NCBI GenBank assembly: GCA_021783175.1
Contig: JAJXUF010000015.1
Coordinates: 1-50,715, forward strand
Length of the DNA stretch: 50,715 nt
Direction of reading: 5' to 3'
Source of the DNA: Pseudomonadota bacterium
GTDB taxonomy: Bacteria; Pseudomonadota; Gammaproteobacteria; Acidiferrobacterales; UBA6901
In this document: positions 20,217 through 27,273 of the stretch, piece by piece
Position numbering within the stretch: the first letter of the stretch is position 1
Layout: each line of letters starts with the position of its first letter
Made by a program: the position numbers and the translations under genes
The notes under the pieces: model-generated
What the model was told of the DNA's origin: nothing
Seen by the model: the letters and a program-made list of their open reading frames with translations, nothing else
Databases searched by the model: none

Positions 20217-20858
20217 ATGAAACCAGACACCTCAGGCCGCAGCTATTTCGATCCCGACGATGCACCTGGCAAGCGCGCGATCGTCGCCGCGGCGCTTGAG
20301 CTGTTCGCCAGCAAGGGCATCGAAGGCACTAGCGTGCGCGCCATCGGCGCCGCCGCCGGCCTCACCAATCCTGCGTTGTTTCGGCATTTTTCCGGCAAGG
20401 AGGCGTTGGGTTTATACCTATTTGAGCGCATCTTCCGCCGGTTCCGCGGCAGCTTGCCAGCGGTGAACGAGAGTCCGTTTGCCGATCAGCTGCGCGCCAC
20501 GCTGGCGGCCTATCTGCGCTTCTTCGACGAGGATTTGCAGGCAGCGTTGTTCTTGCAGGAGACGCTGCGTCGCTTTTGGCCGCAGTTGTCCGCCACGCTG
20601 CGGCGTCAGTCGCTGATTGCGCATTTTCGCGCGCTGCTGGATGTCGGCGTCGCCCAATGCGTGGTCGACGCGCACGAGGATCCAAAGCTGCTGCTGGCGG
20701 CCGTGCTCGGTCTGCTGGGACAGCTCGCACGTCAGCTGAATTTCAACGAAATCCCGAGTCCGGCGATCAGCCATCTCGATGCCGTTCACCGTCTGGTTCT
20801 ACGCAGCCTGAGCGCTCCGCCAGCCATGCCCCCTGCACAACGCCGCGCCACCCGATGA
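20217..20858 (+). CDS. TetR/AcrR-family transcriptional regulator
   Basis: 213 residues from ATG 20217; an ATG at 20172 lies upstream of the predicted promoter and has its AGGCGG too close, so the shorter form is preferred. The N-terminal HTH (about 18-66) reads IVAAALELFASKGIEGTSVR then AAGLTNPALFRHFSGKEALG, typical of TetR. The C-terminal ligand-binding part is not assignable. It is the first gene of a three-gene operon and probably represses itself through the palindrome in its promoter. The ligand is unknown. Confidence 0.88.
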   Translation: MKPDTSGRSYFDPDDAPGKRAIVAAALELFASKGIEGTSVRAIGAAAGLTNPALFRHFSGKEALGLYLFERIFRRFRGSLPAVNESPFADQLRATLAAYLRFFDEDLQAALFLQETLRRFWPQLSATLRRQSLIAHFRALLDVGVAQCVVDAHEDPKLLLAAVLGLLGQLARQLNFNEIPSPAISHLDAVHRLVLRSLSAPPAMPPAQRRATR

Positions 20859-21910
20859 CTATCCCTACACGATCAAATTGGATGCTCTACGGTGCTTACG
20901 GCAGCACCGGACGGCTGATTCTCGACGAAGCCCTGCGCCGCGGCCATCGCCCGGTGCTGGCCGGACGTGACAGCGCGCAGCTATCCGCGCTGGGACAGGC
21001 GACCGGCCTGAGCACTCTGCCGCTGCCGCTCGATGACGGCGCGGCGCTGCGCACGGCTCTGTCCCGCGTTAGCGCTGTACTACTTGCGGCTGGTCCATAC
21101 CAGTTAACTGGGCAACCGATGCGCGCAGCCTGTCTCGAAGCGGGCTGCTCGTATTTGGATGTCAACGGTGAGATTGAGGACTTCAGCGCAGCACTGGCCT
21201 GCGACGCACAGGCGCGCACTGCGGGCATTGCCGTCATTGCAGGCGTTGGCTACGGTGTTGTTTTCGCAGAATGCCTGGCTGCGCAGTTGGCGCTGCGCCT
21301 GCCCGACGCGACTTGGCTACGCCTTTCGCTTGCCACGCAAACCGGAGCACGCAGCCGCGGCGCGCAGCTGAGCACGGCCGCTGCGATTGCAGCCGGCGGG
21401 CGCGAAATCTACCAGGGCTCCCTGCGCAAACGTGCGCTGGCCTTCTCTACCTGGCGCGCGCCAGGTGCCGATGCGCCCAAGATAAGATTCGCCGCAGCGC
21501 CACTCGCCGAGCTGCTGGCCGTGCAGCGCTCCACCGGCATCCTCAATATTGTCGCGGGCATCCCGCTATCGCGCGCCGCCGCCGCGCTGATGCGTAGCGC
21601 CGGACCCTTGCTCGGCAAGCTGCTGATGCGGCAAGCCGTGCGAGCAGCGAACACGGCCATGGCCAGCCCATCAGCCGCCGCGATCGCGGCGCTGCGCTCG
21701 CGCGTGTGGGTGGAGGCCGGCAACGCAACGGGCGAGCGCGTCGCCGCCATGCTAGAGACCGGCGAGGGCTATCGCGCGGCCGCTGCCGCTGCGGTGCGCG
21801 CCCTGGAGTTGCAGCTGCAAGCGCCCCGCGTCGGCGCTCGCACACCAGTGCAGGCATTTGGCGCGAGTTTCGCCTTGCTCGTGCCCGGCACGAGCATCCA
21901 GGAGCTTTAA
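20855..21910 (+). CDS. Saccharopine dehydrogenase-like NAD(P)-binding protein
   Basis: 351 residues from ATG 20855, which overlaps the tetR stop by four bases (ATGA); the same frame is open upstream, but that is inside tetR. The N-terminus WMLYGAYGSTGRLILDEALR is a Rossmann G-x-x-G-x-T-G motif. The following AAGPYQLTGQPMRAACLEAG and YLDVNGEIEDF are typical of the saccharopine-dehydrogenase-like or trans-acting enoyl-reductase family. An oxidoreductase acting on a small or lipid-like substrate is likely; the substrate is unknown. Confidence 0.78.
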   Translation: MTIPTRSNWMLYGAYGSTGRLILDEALRRGHRPVLAGRDSAQLSALGQATGLSTLPLPLDDGAALRTALSRVSAVLLAAGPYQLTGQPMRAACLEAGCSYLDVNGEIEDFSAALACDAQARTAGIAVIAGVGYGVVFAECLAAQLALRLPDATWLRLSLATQTGARSRGAQLSTAAAIAAGGREIYQGSLRKRALAFSTWRAPGADAPKIRFAAAPLAELLAVQRSTGILNIVAGIPLSRAAAALMRSAGPLLGKLLMRQAVRAANTAMASPSAAAIAALRSRVWVEAGNATGERVAAMLETGEGYRAAAAAAVRALELQLQAPRVGARTPVQAFGASFALLVPGTSIQEL

Positions 21911-21915
21911 CCAGC

Positions 21916-22434
21916 ATGGCAATCAACGAGACGCTACTCGCCCAGGTGCTCGGCATTGTCACACTCGGCTTCCTCGGCGGATTCTGGTTTCTCCCAGGTG
22001 GCGTATTGGCGCTGCGCCGCCGCGCGCTCGGCGAACTGCAGGTGGACGTGCGGCCGGGATATAGCCCCGATACTCTGTACCGCCTGTTGCAACTTTACGG
22101 TCGCGACGGCGTCCGTTCGTTCCGGCACATGCTGATGGCTGACATGATCTTCCCCGCGGTGTACGGGGCTCTGTTGTTCTTGCTCGGCGACCTAGCCGCT
22201 GCGGCACACCCGGCAGCCGCCGGGGCCGCCAGCGTTGTGTGTGCGATGGCCATCGCCGCCGCATGCTTCGACTACATCGAAAACATCTTTCTTCTCTATG
22301 TGCTGCGTCGCCTGCCGAGACGACAGGCCTTCGCTGCGCGCGCAGCGGGCATTTGCACGACCTTGAAGATGCTTAGTATCGTCGCCGTACTGGGGATGCT
22401 CACTATCGTTTTACTAAGTCCCGCCGGGCGCTGA
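21916..22434 (+). CDS. Four-helix membrane protein of unknown function
   Basis: 172 residues from ATG 21916, five bases after the preceding stop. Four hydrophobic segments are visible: about residues 9-32, 77-96, 98-123 and 148-168, with the charged loop VRPGYSPDTLYRLLQLYGRD between the first and second. No enzyme motif was recognised. Its place as the last gene of the tetR operon suggests that it works with the dehydrogenase-like protein at the membrane. Confidence 0.72.
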   Translation: MAINETLLAQVLGIVTLGFLGGFWFLPGGVLALRRRALGELQVDVRPGYSPDTLYRLLQLYGRDGVRSFRHMLMADMIFPAVYGALLFLLGDLAAAAHPAAAGAASVVCAMAIAAACFDYIENIFLLYVLRRLPRRQAFAARAAGICTTLKMLSIVAVLGMLTIVLLSPAGR

Positions 22435-22639
22435 TTGTTCCCGGGGCCGCTGGTACACAGCGAGCCTCACAGAGTTCCAGCTGGACTTTCTGAAAACAGC
22501 CGATCGCGACCTTCCGTGGTCGGCTGTTGTCGGTCTCCCCAAAAGGATGAGCGGCTGGTTTGTGATGGGCCCACCAGCAGACGCCAAGACACAATCGCTT
22601 GTCCTGCTGCATGTCGGGTGGCGGTAAAAGCGGTGGCTG

Positions 22640-23212
22640 TGCTGCGTAATTGGCTGGCCACCTTGACGGAAACGTCGGGACCGCATGCGGCTGAGCGGCT
22701 GCACATCGATCAATCGCCGCTGTCGCGAGCCATCAAGGATCTTGAATATGATCTCGGGACGCAGTTGTTCTAGCGCACGCCGCACGCGATTGACCTGGGT
22801 GGGGCAGGTGTTTCTTGACGAAACACGGCGCGTGCTGTCGGCAGTGGAGCAGGCCAAGGCCAGCGCCAAAGCGGCTGCCACAGGCTACCGGGGTACGTTG
22901 CGCATCGCGTTGTCAGATGGCGTCGCCTCGTCGCGGCCTGCCGCACTGCTTGCGCAGTGCCGTGAAGAGGAACCGGACACCGATGAGCTTTTATTCGCGC
23001 TGTTTGCCGCAGGCTACGGGGCGAGCCTGATCAGTGCGACGGAGATCGAGGTCTGCCGTCGCCCCGGTGTGGTGGCACGCCCGCTGGCCGGGCGTTCATC
23101 CATGTTCACGACGTACCAGCTGCGGCCCGACATCGAACCGTCCGCACAGTTGGGCCATTTCATCGACCGGCTCAATCCGGTCGAGACAACAGTTCGGAAC
23201 GAACCCCCGTGA
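22640..23212 (+). pseudogene. LysR-family regulator, frameshifted and internally deleted
   Basis: The first part encodes a LysR HTH (AAERLHIDQSPLSRAIKDLE, then DLGTQLF) and meets TAG at 22771-22773. LysR character resumes in another frame with RRTRLTWVGQVFLDETRRVL and YRGTLRIALSDGVASS. After REEEPDT the sequence jumps to the end of the effector domain (LFAAGYGASLISATEIEVCR, then YQLRPDIEP). About 100 residues of the co-inducer domain are missing. So there is at least one frame change, one stop and one deletion; it is not functional as a LysR protein. Confidence 0.82.
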
Positions 23213-23251
23213 AGTTCGGCGTGCTCATCCCACTACGCAGGGGGACGTGAC

Positions 23252-23515
23252 ATGAAGAGGACCTGCGTGCTGCCGATGATCCTGGCGCTGGCGGCTTGCG
23301 GGAAGGCTGCGCCGATGGACCCGGTCGACTCCCTGGCTGCCAACCCTGATCGGCTCAAGGAAGTCATGCCTCTGTGCCAGGAAGGCCACGCGAAGTTGGG
23401 CGATGCCACCCGCAACGCGGCGAGTATAGACCGTGAATTTTCGATTGAGGACGCCGCGCCGCTCGTGCCTAACGGGCAAGCCCAGTGCACTTCGGCAAGA
23501 ATGTCATTACTATGA
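23252..23515 (+). CDS. EexN-like small lipoprotein
   Basis: 87 residues. A lipoprotein signal (MKRTCVLPMILALAACGKAA) has the lipobox LAAC with C16. The part PVDSLAANPDRLKEVMPLCQ resembles the EexN family of entry-exclusion lipoproteins of conjugative plasmids and ICEs, where a repeated 'hPxxLKExxxxC' pattern is usual. GGGGACG precedes the ATG. No conjugation genes are nearby, so it is an orphan. Its last ~15 residues look unlike the family and may come from a fusion point. Confidence 0.55.
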   Translation: MKRTCVLPMILALAACGKAAPMDPVDSLAANPDRLKEVMPLCQEGHAKLGDATRNAASIDREFSIEDAAPLVPNGQAQCTSARMSLL

Positions 23516-23598
23516 ATGCCGACCACGCCAAAGCAGCCGGGTGCGGCACGGTCCGCCCATCTTCTGCTGTTTGAAATCTGTCGTTGGGCGAGCCTTTA
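23516..23598 (+). repeat. 83-bp direct repeat, copy 2
   Basis: This is the partner of 18847-18929 (77 of 83 identical). It fills the gap between the EexN-like gene and the GST gene and ends 20 bases before the GST start. Since here it abuts an intact gene with a good ribosome site, it may be the native upstream region of that gene, with copy 1 a displaced duplicate. It is not clearly palindromic overall. Confidence 0.9.
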
Positions 23599-23618
23599 AC
23601 CAAGTCCGAGGTAAACCC

Positions 23619-24269
23619 ATGATTAATTTGTACACGATGAAAAGCGCCAGCCCGAATGTCCGCAAGATAACGATTATGCTCAGGGAAGTCGGACTGCCAT
23701 ATAGGATCAGGCACGTGGAAAAGGGCGGTGACGGGAAGCACGCAGACGATTTTCTTGCTATCAATCCGAATGCTACGGTGCCGGCAATTGTCGATGAAGA
23801 CACCGGCAGCGCTGTTTTTGAGTCCGCGGCAATACTTTATTACCTGGCGGAAAAGACCAAGCAGCTTTTGCCTCACGACTTGAGTGGTCGGGGCGAGGTG
23901 GCGAAGTGGTTGTTGTTCGAAGCTGCGAACATTGGACCTTCCATGGGGGAACTCTACTACTACATGCTCTACGCCGGCGATGATGTGCCGGAAATCCATC
24001 TTCAGCGCTACAAAGACAAGCTCGCACGATACTGCTCGATCCTGGACTCGCAGCTGACGGGACGGGAGCACCTGTGTGGGCGGTATTCGATCGCGGATAT
24101 TGCAATATACCCATGGACGATTATTTTGGAAGACATAGCTGGAATCAACTTGAGCGAATATCACCATCTACACAGCTGGGCGAACGCAATAGGAAGACGG
24201 TCAGCTGCGAAGTCGGCTGATGAAGGGACAACAGAAGTAGTGGATGGAATTCCATATGCCACCACTTAG
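23619..24269 (+). CDS. Glutathione S-transferase family protein
   Basis: 216 residues from ATG 23619, preceded by CCGAGGT (23606-23612). The thioredoxin-fold N-domain has MINLYTMKSASPNVRKITIM and the cis-proline region NPNATVPAIVDED followed by AVFESAAILYYLAEK, the glutathione gamma-Glu binding motif. The C-domain motif YSIADIAIYPWTIILEDIAG is typical of the bacterial YfcG/YghU type. It probably acts as a glutathione-dependent disulfide reductase or conjugating enzyme in the cytosol. Confidence 0.9.
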   Translation: MINLYTMKSASPNVRKITIMLREVGLPYRIRHVEKGGDGKHADDFLAINPNATVPAIVDEDTGSAVFESAAILYYLAEKTKQLLPHDLSGRGEVAKWLLFEAANIGPSMGELYYYMLYAGDDVPEIHLQRYKDKLARYCSILDSQLTGREHLCGRYSIADIAIYPWTIILEDIAGINLSEYHHLHSWANAIGRRSAAKSADEGTTEVVDGIPYATT

Positions 24270-24697
24270 GACTTCCTGCGCCAATTGGTTAAGCAAAATC
24301 GGGTGCAGAAAATCTCAGTCATGCCCATCGGCTAGTCGACAATTCGAATCAGTGCTAGCCGCAATGCTATCGCGCGGGGTTGCATTGAATTCGATCGTCT
24401 GGCCTCAATGGTGTTGATAAGTGTCTGAATGAGCGGGGTTTCCGGCCTTAATGACATGATCTACCAAATCGAGTGCAGGAGTTCGGTACGCACGATGGTC
24501 GGCAATGATTGATTCAATCGAGCGCAACATGGAGAGCGCGTTTGACCGTTTCTTGGGTCTGCACCGAGTTGCTTTAAAGTCTGACTCCTTTTGGCATATT
24601 AGACATTGTTTTTGTGCCGCCGCCGAATCGGCGACACAAGGATTCGGGCAGTTTGCAGCCCTTTTTAAGGGTCTGTTTCGAGGTTGCTGCTCGGGCT
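24270..24697. other. Gene-free stretch before the ssb promoter
   Basis: About 430 bases with no credible gene; a 72-codon frame at 24505 has no family character. One marked structure is an inverted repeat at 24612-24639 (TTGTGCCGCCG and CGGCGACACAA, one mismatch, six-base loop). It lies 59 bases before the ssb -35 box and lacks a T-run. The AT-richer sequence here agrees with a junction between accessory and core DNA. Confidence 0.5.
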
Positions 24698-24726
24698 TTT
24701 ACCTTTTACGACCTTCCGGCTAAGAT
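24698..24726 (+). promoter_or_regulatory. Predicted sigma-70 promoter of ssb
   Basis: TTTACC at 24698-24703 and TAAGAT at 24721-24726 with a 17-base spacer. The start would be near 24733, leaving a leader of about 77 bases that contains the inverted repeat at 24742-24788. Each box matches the consensus at four of six positions. Confidence 0.5.
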
Positions 24727-24741
24727 AGCCTCTCACCCAAT

Positions 24742-24788
24742 ACCACAGAGAATCGGTTGCAGGTTCTAATCTCGTTAAGCTCTGTGGT
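24742..24788 (+). promoter_or_regulatory. Inverted repeat in the ssb leader
   Basis: ACCACAGAG at 24742-24750 and CTCTGTGGT at 24780-24788 are perfect 9-base complements separated by 29 bases. The second arm ends seven bases before the AGGAG ribosome site (24796-24800). As RNA this could form a hairpin next to the start signal; as DNA it is a widely spaced dyad. Either would suit control of ssb, but neither is proven. Confidence 0.5.
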
Positions 24789-24809
24789 CAACCATAGGAG
24801 AAATGGCAC

Positions 24810-25289
24810 ATGGCACGCGGCATCAACAAGGTCATACTGGTAGGCCATCTCGGCAAGGATCCAGAAGTCCGTTATTCCCCCAACGGCGGCGCAGTCGCCA
24901 ATATCACGCTGGCCACTTCGGAGTCATGGAAAGACAAGGTCAGCGGCGAAAAACAGGAGCGGACAGAATGGCATCGTGTTGTCTTTTTCGGGCGCCTCGC
25001 GGAAATCGCAGGCGAGTATCTGAAAAAGGGCGCGCAGATTTATGTTGAAGGACGATTGCAAACACGCAAGTGGCAGGACAAGGAAGGAAAGGACCGATAC
25101 ACCACAGAAATCGTTGCTGGTGAGATGCAGATGCTTGGATCACGTGAAGGTCGGGGTGTGCCGGCGGATGCCGACATGGATCAGTCCTCGTCCAGTGAAA
25201 GCAGGATGCCGGCCGCCGCTTCGGCGGGTATGGGTGGTGGCAAGAGCGCTCCAGCCGCCGAGGATTTCGACGACGACATCCCGTTCTAG
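24810..25289 (+). CDS. ssb: Single-stranded DNA-binding protein
   Basis: 159 residues from ATG 24810, with AGGAG nine bases upstream; the ATG at 24803 is out of frame. The OB-fold (about 1-110) has [20 protein letters not shown] and [21 protein letters not shown] flexible Ser/Gly linker follows, and the protein ends in the acidic tip DFDDDIPF that recruits RecO, PriA, RecQ and other partners. It has its own promoter and terminator. Confidence 0.98.
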   Translation: MARGINKVILVGHLGKDPEVRYSPNGGAVANITLATSESWKDKVSGEKQERTEWHRVVFFGRLAEIAGEYLKKGAQIYVEGRLQTRKWQDKEGKDRYTTEIVAGEMQMLGSREGRGVPADADMDQSSSSESRMPAAASAGMGGGKSAPAAEDFDDDIPF

Positions 25290-25320
25290 CACCCAACTAG
25301 AGTTGAGATAGTAAAAGAAT

Positions 25321-25352
25321 CCCCCGGTAGCTCGTGCTGCCGGGGGTTTTTT
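25321..25352 (+). terminator. Intrinsic terminator of ssb
   Basis: CCCCCGGTAGC (25321-25331) pairs with GCTGCCGGGGG (25336-25346), 11 bp with one G-T pair and a TCGT loop, followed by six T. It lies 31 bases after the ssb stop. Confidence 0.93.
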
Positions 25353-25673
25353 GTTGTTGATGTTCTCTTTGCCTGAAGTGATCGTCATGATTCGGCAAAA
25401 TGCAGCGTAATCAGCGTTAGCCCTCGAACTGCAGCTGCCGCGTAGATGGTATACGCAATCCAGTCCTGAATGGTCTGGTTGACTAATGCCTAAGTAACTA
25501 AGTGCTCGCTTACCGCCCAGACAGTTAGGCGATTGGGAAAATCGTCTTCAAAAAATTCTGCTAGCTTTAAATCATGTCACCCAAAAAATGTGGCATGTTT
25601 CAACTCAATAATCGACGGGGAGGGATTGCAGCACTATGCAGGTCAAGATGGAAACCTGAGACAAGGAGGTTCT
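25353..25673. other. 321-base intergenic region between ssb and the binding-protein gene
   Basis: No gene is recognised. The 3' end holds a very strong ribosome site, AAGGAGGT at 25663-25670, just before the ATG at 25674. I looked for sigma-70 and sigma-54 boxes and found none that I would defend; an AT-rich part with TTTAAAT near 25566 is the likeliest promoter area. Confidence 0.5.
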
Positions 25674-26855
25674 ATGACCCAAGCATCACGCCGCTCGATC
25701 CTGATTTTCGGCTTTATTCTCTACGCAACAGCAACCATTGCTCTAGCAGGGACCAATACCCCTGGCGTTACCAGTGACACGATCTTGCTCGGCCAATCCG
25801 CCGCTTTCAGCGGACCAGCAGGCAAGCTCGGGCAAGCGATGCGCGAAGGCGCGACAACATATTTTGATCTTGTTAACCGTCAAGGCGGCGTCTATGGCCG
25901 GAGAATTGAACTTATCTCACTGGATGATGGTTATGAGCCGGATCGCGCCGTCAGCAACACAAAGCAACTGGTCAATAAGGTGTTCGCGTTGTTCGGCTAT
26001 GTAGGTACGCCCACCAGTTACGCCGTCATGCCGATTGTGAATAAAGCAAAGATACCGTTCTTTGCTCCGTTCACCGGCGCGCAGGGATTGCGTACACCGC
26101 TGGATCGGTATGTATTCAATATTCGTGCTAGCTATTTCGACGAGACGGAGAAGCTCGTCGACTGGCTTACCTATCAGCACAAAACCAAGATCGCCGTCTT
26201 TTATCAGGACGACTCCTATGGTCAGGCAGGATTGGCCGGAGTTACTCGCGCAATGGACCGCCGCAATCTCAAGATTGTCGCCACAGGCACAGTTGAGAGG
26301 AATACCATTGACGTTGCCGACGCGGTCGACAAGATCCGCGCTGCCAGTCCGGACGCGGTGATCATGATCAGTGCTTACAAATCCTGCGCCGAATTCATCA
26401 AGCAGTACTCGGCGATAAGCCCGAACACGACGTTTCTCAACGTTTCGTTCGTCGGTAGTGAGCCGCTGGCCAGCGAGCTGGGCGCAATCGGTAACGGTGT
26501 GATTGTTTCCCAGGTTGTCCCTTATTATGATGATCTGGCTTATGGCATTACCACTGAGTTCAAACGTGCGCTCAAAGAGATTCATCCAGGAAGCGTGGCT
26601 TCCTTCAATAACCTCGAAGGATATATCGCCGCAAAGGCTTTCGTAGAAGGGTTGCGCCGAGCCGGGCCGGATTTAACGCGTGAAGATTTGATTGACGCCC
26701 TGGAGACCTTCAATCATCTGGATCTGGGCGGGTTCTATGTCTCATTCTCACCGACCAATCACAACGGATCGAAGCTGGTGGTTCTAACCATGATAGTCGG
26801 CGGCACCGGTTCATTTCTGCCATTCTGGAGATCTGATGAGGCAAATGCAGAATAA
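25674..26855 (+). CDS. Periplasmic branched-chain amino-acid-type binding protein
   Basis: 393 residues from ATG 25674 with a perfect AAGGAGGT. A signal peptide (about 1-25, IFGFILYATATIALAG) precedes a type I periplasmic binding fold: VTSDTILLGQSAAFSGPAGK, then YGRRIELISLDDGYEPDRA and AVFYQDDSYGQAGLAG. This is the LivJ-like (ANF receptor) family. No permease or ATPase genes are nearby, so it may be an orphan ligand sensor, or use a distant transporter. The ligand is unknown. Confidence 0.85.
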   Translation: MTQASRRSILIFGFILYATATIALAGTNTPGVTSDTILLGQSAAFSGPAGKLGQAMREGATTYFDLVNRQGGVYGRRIELISLDDGYEPDRAVSNTKQLVNKVFALFGYVGTPTSYAVMPIVNKAKIPFFAPFTGAQGLRTPLDRYVFNIRASYFDETEKLVDWLTYQHKTKIAVFYQDDSYGQAGLAGVTRAMDRRNLKIVATGTVERNTIDVADAVDKIRAASPDAVIMISAYKSCAEFIKQYSAISPNTTFLNVSFVGSEPLASELGAIGNGVIVSQVVPYYDDLAYGITTEFKRALKEIHPGSVASFNNLEGYIAAKAFVEGLRRAGPDLTREDLIDALETFNHLDLGGFYVSFSPTNHNGSKLVVLTMIVGGTGSFLPFWRSDEANAE

Positions 26856-27206
26856 GTCTGGCCTAGCGCAAATCTGAGACTGGATCCGGCCGCAATGCCA
26901 CGAGCTCGCTGGCATTGCATCGCGCTCCGAAAAGGAACTTTGAATCAAAACCCGGGGCCGGCGCATGGACGTCGTGCCCTGGGTGTTGGTTTACGCCATC
27001 CTTAATCGGATTTGCAGGTTCCACCGCAGCGAATTGGAATGAGCTTAAAAGTTGTTATCGGATGATCCTGTCGCGGCGCGCTGCGGCAGGGCGGCCGGCG
27101 CGGCTGTCGGCACCGAAAGGGTCCGCGCCATGGATTTGTGAATCGGATCAATGGGTCGGCGAGGCCGGGCCCGCGCAATGCAGGGTGATCCGCCAGTGCC
27201 GGAAAA
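26856..27206. other. Gene-free stretch before the cNMP-rhodanese gene
   Basis: About 350 bases without a convincing gene. It contains the hairpin at 26892-26918 and the first of two 13-base repeats at 27169-27181. No RNA gene was recognised. Confidence 0.45.
26892..26918 (+). repeat. Strong hairpin after the binding-protein gene
   Basis: GCAATGCCA (26892-26900) and TGGCATTGC (26910-26918) are perfect complements. The loop contains CGAGCTCG, itself self-complementary, so the stem can extend to 13 bp with one bulged C. It lies 36 bases after the stop codon at 26855. No T-run follows, so it may stabilise the mRNA end or be a protein-binding site rather than a classic terminator. Confidence 0.6.
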
Positions 27207-27221
27207 TTGCCCGCGCAATGC
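27169..27221 (+). promoter_or_regulatory. Two 13-bp direct repeats, possible operator pair
   Basis: GCCCGCGCAATGC occurs at 27169-27181 and again at 27209-27221, exactly 40 bases apart (close to four helical turns). The second copy overlaps the spacer of the predicted promoter at 27207-27235. Phased direct repeats of this kind are common binding sites for activators or repressors. Confidence 0.45.
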
Positions 27222-27235
27222 GGTGTTGTTATAGT
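27207..27235 (+). promoter_or_regulatory. Promoter of the cNMP-rhodanese gene
   Basis: TTGCCC at 27207-27212 and TATAGT at 27230-27235, spacer 17 bases. The transcript would start near 27242, about 32 bases before the ATG at 27274. Confidence 0.55.
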
Positions 27236-27273
27236 CCTGGCGGCCAAAAAATCGGGTTTACCAGCCGGAATAC

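Larger units (their letters stand above)
18160..24697. mobile_element. Accessory block inserted between the MFS gene and ssb
   Basis: In many gammaproteobacteria uvrA, the MFS gene and ssb are contiguous; here 6.5 kb separates the last two. The block carries a decayed IS630-type transposase, a tetR-led operon, a LysR pseudogene, an EexN-like lipoprotein of the type found on conjugative elements, a glutathione S-transferase, and two copies of an 83-bp repeat. No integrase is present, so it looks like a patchwork of transferred fragments. Exact boundaries are inferred from the flanking genes. Confidence 0.6.

Noticed and set aside
23467..23589. Integron attC-like site: GCCTAAC at 23467 and GTTGGGC at 23583, 123 bases apart, just before the GST gene
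   Set aside because: The core boxes fit RYYYAAC/GTTRRRY, but the two halves are not complementary as an attC must be, the L boxes do not match, copy 1 of the repeat does not share the left box, and no second site follows the GST gene.
24505..24723. 72-codon frame before ssb
   Set aside because: No ribosome site, no family character, and it overlaps the predicted ssb promoter.
24782..24797. LexA box upstream of ssb (CTGT-N8-ATAG)
   Set aside because: One conserved base is wrong and it overlaps the leader repeat and ribosome site. No better box is seen before ssb, uvrA or yebC-ruv.
25590..25605. Sigma-54 promoter (TGGCATGTTTCAA) before the binding-protein gene
   Set aside because: The TGG part is present but the GC of the -12 element is missing.
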